This document shows, piece after piece, positions 63,427 through 64,000 of a stretch of DNA of 64,000 nt (positions are counted from its first letter, which is position 1; each line of letters opens with the position of its first letter). Source of the stretch: Flavobacterium saccharophilum (GTDB lineage: Bacteria > Bacteroidota > Bacteroidia > Flavobacteriales > Flavobacteriaceae); contig NZ_FRBY01000005.1 of the NCBI RefSeq assembly GCF_900142735.1, positions 62,001 through 126,000 of the forward strand. The letters run 5' to 3'. The translations under genes were made by a program, and so were the position numbers. The notes under the pieces were generated by a model that saw only the letters and a list, made by a program, of their open reading frames with translations, had not been told where the DNA came from and did no database searches.

Positions 63427-64000
63427 TTAATTTTGTCTAATATTAGCCAAAACGGGTTTATAAACCCTTACCCAGTCCACAAACATTTTATTTTTATTTT
63501 CGTCTAGCAAATCCTCATCGGTAGCAATGATGCCTTTCTCAGAACGCCAATCATGATCTTCAACATCAATAATCATGACCATTTCTTCATTCATGCCTTT
63601 GTTATTCAGTGGATCTTTTATAACATCATGGGTATTTGGAGCAATTCGTCTCACTAAAACGCCATCCAAATACCAGTCAATGTGCCATTCATCTATCCAA
63701 TGTGCTGCTACATTGTGGTAATCCTCTCTAAAAGGTGCATTATTGGGAAGAAAATGATCTCGTTGCCAATTGTGATTACCGTAAATTCCTTTTTCGGGGC
63801 TACGATCGAATATATGATAATTAGAATTCATATGACGGGATTCTGTATTGTGATCTTCACGATCACTACCATAGGTTTCTATTACATCTAATTCCTGACG
63901 ATCATTTGTGCTTAAAAACCAAAAATTTGATGAAATTGTTTGATTCATTACTTTGATTCGAGCCTCTACATACACTGGGAATTTTACTTTTTCTTTGCCT
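63427..64000 (-). CDS. GH16 beta-agarase-like enzyme, C-terminal part (runs off the right edge)
   Basis: The frame is open to the window end, so the 5' part including signal and the front of the domain lies outside. About 190 residues remain. They carry the catalytic motif RQELDVIETYGS (E-x-D-x-x-E), the phrase SNYHIFDRSPEKGIYGNHNW, and the closing strands VDWYLDG-like DWYLDGVLVRRI, VEDHDWRSEKG and MFVDWVRVYKPV. It differs from the other three GH16 enzymes, lacking HLSHHxFxRNPF, so it belongs to another subfamily, probably an agarase or related enzyme with different specificity. Confidence 0.88.
   Translation of the reverse strand, partial: GKEKVKFPVYVEARIKVMNQTISSNFWFLSTNDRQELDVIETYGSDREDHNTESRHMNSNYHIFDRSPEKGIYGNHNWQRDHFLPNNAPFREDYHNVAAHWIDEWHIDWYLDGVLVRRIAPNTHDVIKDPLNNKGMNEEMVMIIDVEDHDWRSEKGIIATDEDLLDENKNKMFVDWVRVYKPVLANIRQN

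Overview
The window looks like chromosome of an AT-rich member of the Bacteroidota, most likely a (probably marine) Flavobacteriaceae. The reasons are SusC/SusD proteins, C-terminal sorting domains of the type IX secretion kind, Bacteroidota-type promoter elements (TAnnTTTG), very AT-rich spacers and a porphyran/agar degradation locus with a cytochrome P450 demethylase. No rRNA, tRNA or CRISPR array was seen.

Layout. 1-4.1 kb: tail of a type I restriction-modification operon (end of an upstream gene, hsdS), followed in overlapping frames by an AAA ATPase and an HNH nuclease that resemble the Septu (PtuA/PtuB) pair. 4.4-4.9 kb: a small XRE-regulator operon on the minus strand. About 5.0-5.16 kb: a structured RNA, probably the flavobacterial 6S RNA. 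5.4-14.4 kb: a SusC/SusD pair plus S9 peptidase, then, divergently, a small exported Cys-containing protein and a MauE/DoxX-like membrane protein; this looks like peptide rather than glycan handling. 14.7-25.06 kb: a mobilisable island with MobC-like protein, relaxase and VirD4/TraG coupling protein, ssb, a DUF932 protein and a truncated PRTRC-E gene. It carries two probable defence cargoes: an ATPase plus putative nuclease pair, and a frameshifted TIGR02391/HEPN gene.

25.1-42 kb and 51.7-64 kb: a polysaccharide utilisation locus for agar/porphyran. It has four GH16 enzymes (one decayed, one cut by the window end), a GH86 enzyme, a GH2 enzyme, a decayed GH3, a frameshifted sulfatase, an esterase, a P450/ferredoxin/ferredoxin reductase set predicted to demethylate 6-O-methyl-D-galactose, a zinc alcohol dehydrogenase, an SSS symporter, KDG kinase and KDPG aldolase for the anhydrogalactose branch, beta-phosphoglucomutase-like phosphatase, and LacI and AraC regulators. 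LacI-type operators flank the divergent kdgK/lacI promoters, and a 34-bp element recurs upstream of the symporter and P450 genes.

39.7-51.5 kb: inserted within that locus is a coherent block not explained by agar catabolism. It contains two class III CoA-transferases, a solute-binding-fold protein without signal peptide, an IclR regulator, an FG-GAP/UnbV surface lipoprotein, an enoyl-CoA hydratase, an AldA-like aldehyde dehydrogenase and a RhaT-like transporter. Similar AT-rich inverted-repeat elements precede both halves. This is the best candidate for an undescribed pathway in the window. Several degradative genes nearby are frameshifted or decayed, so part of the locus is either eroding or affected by sequence errors.
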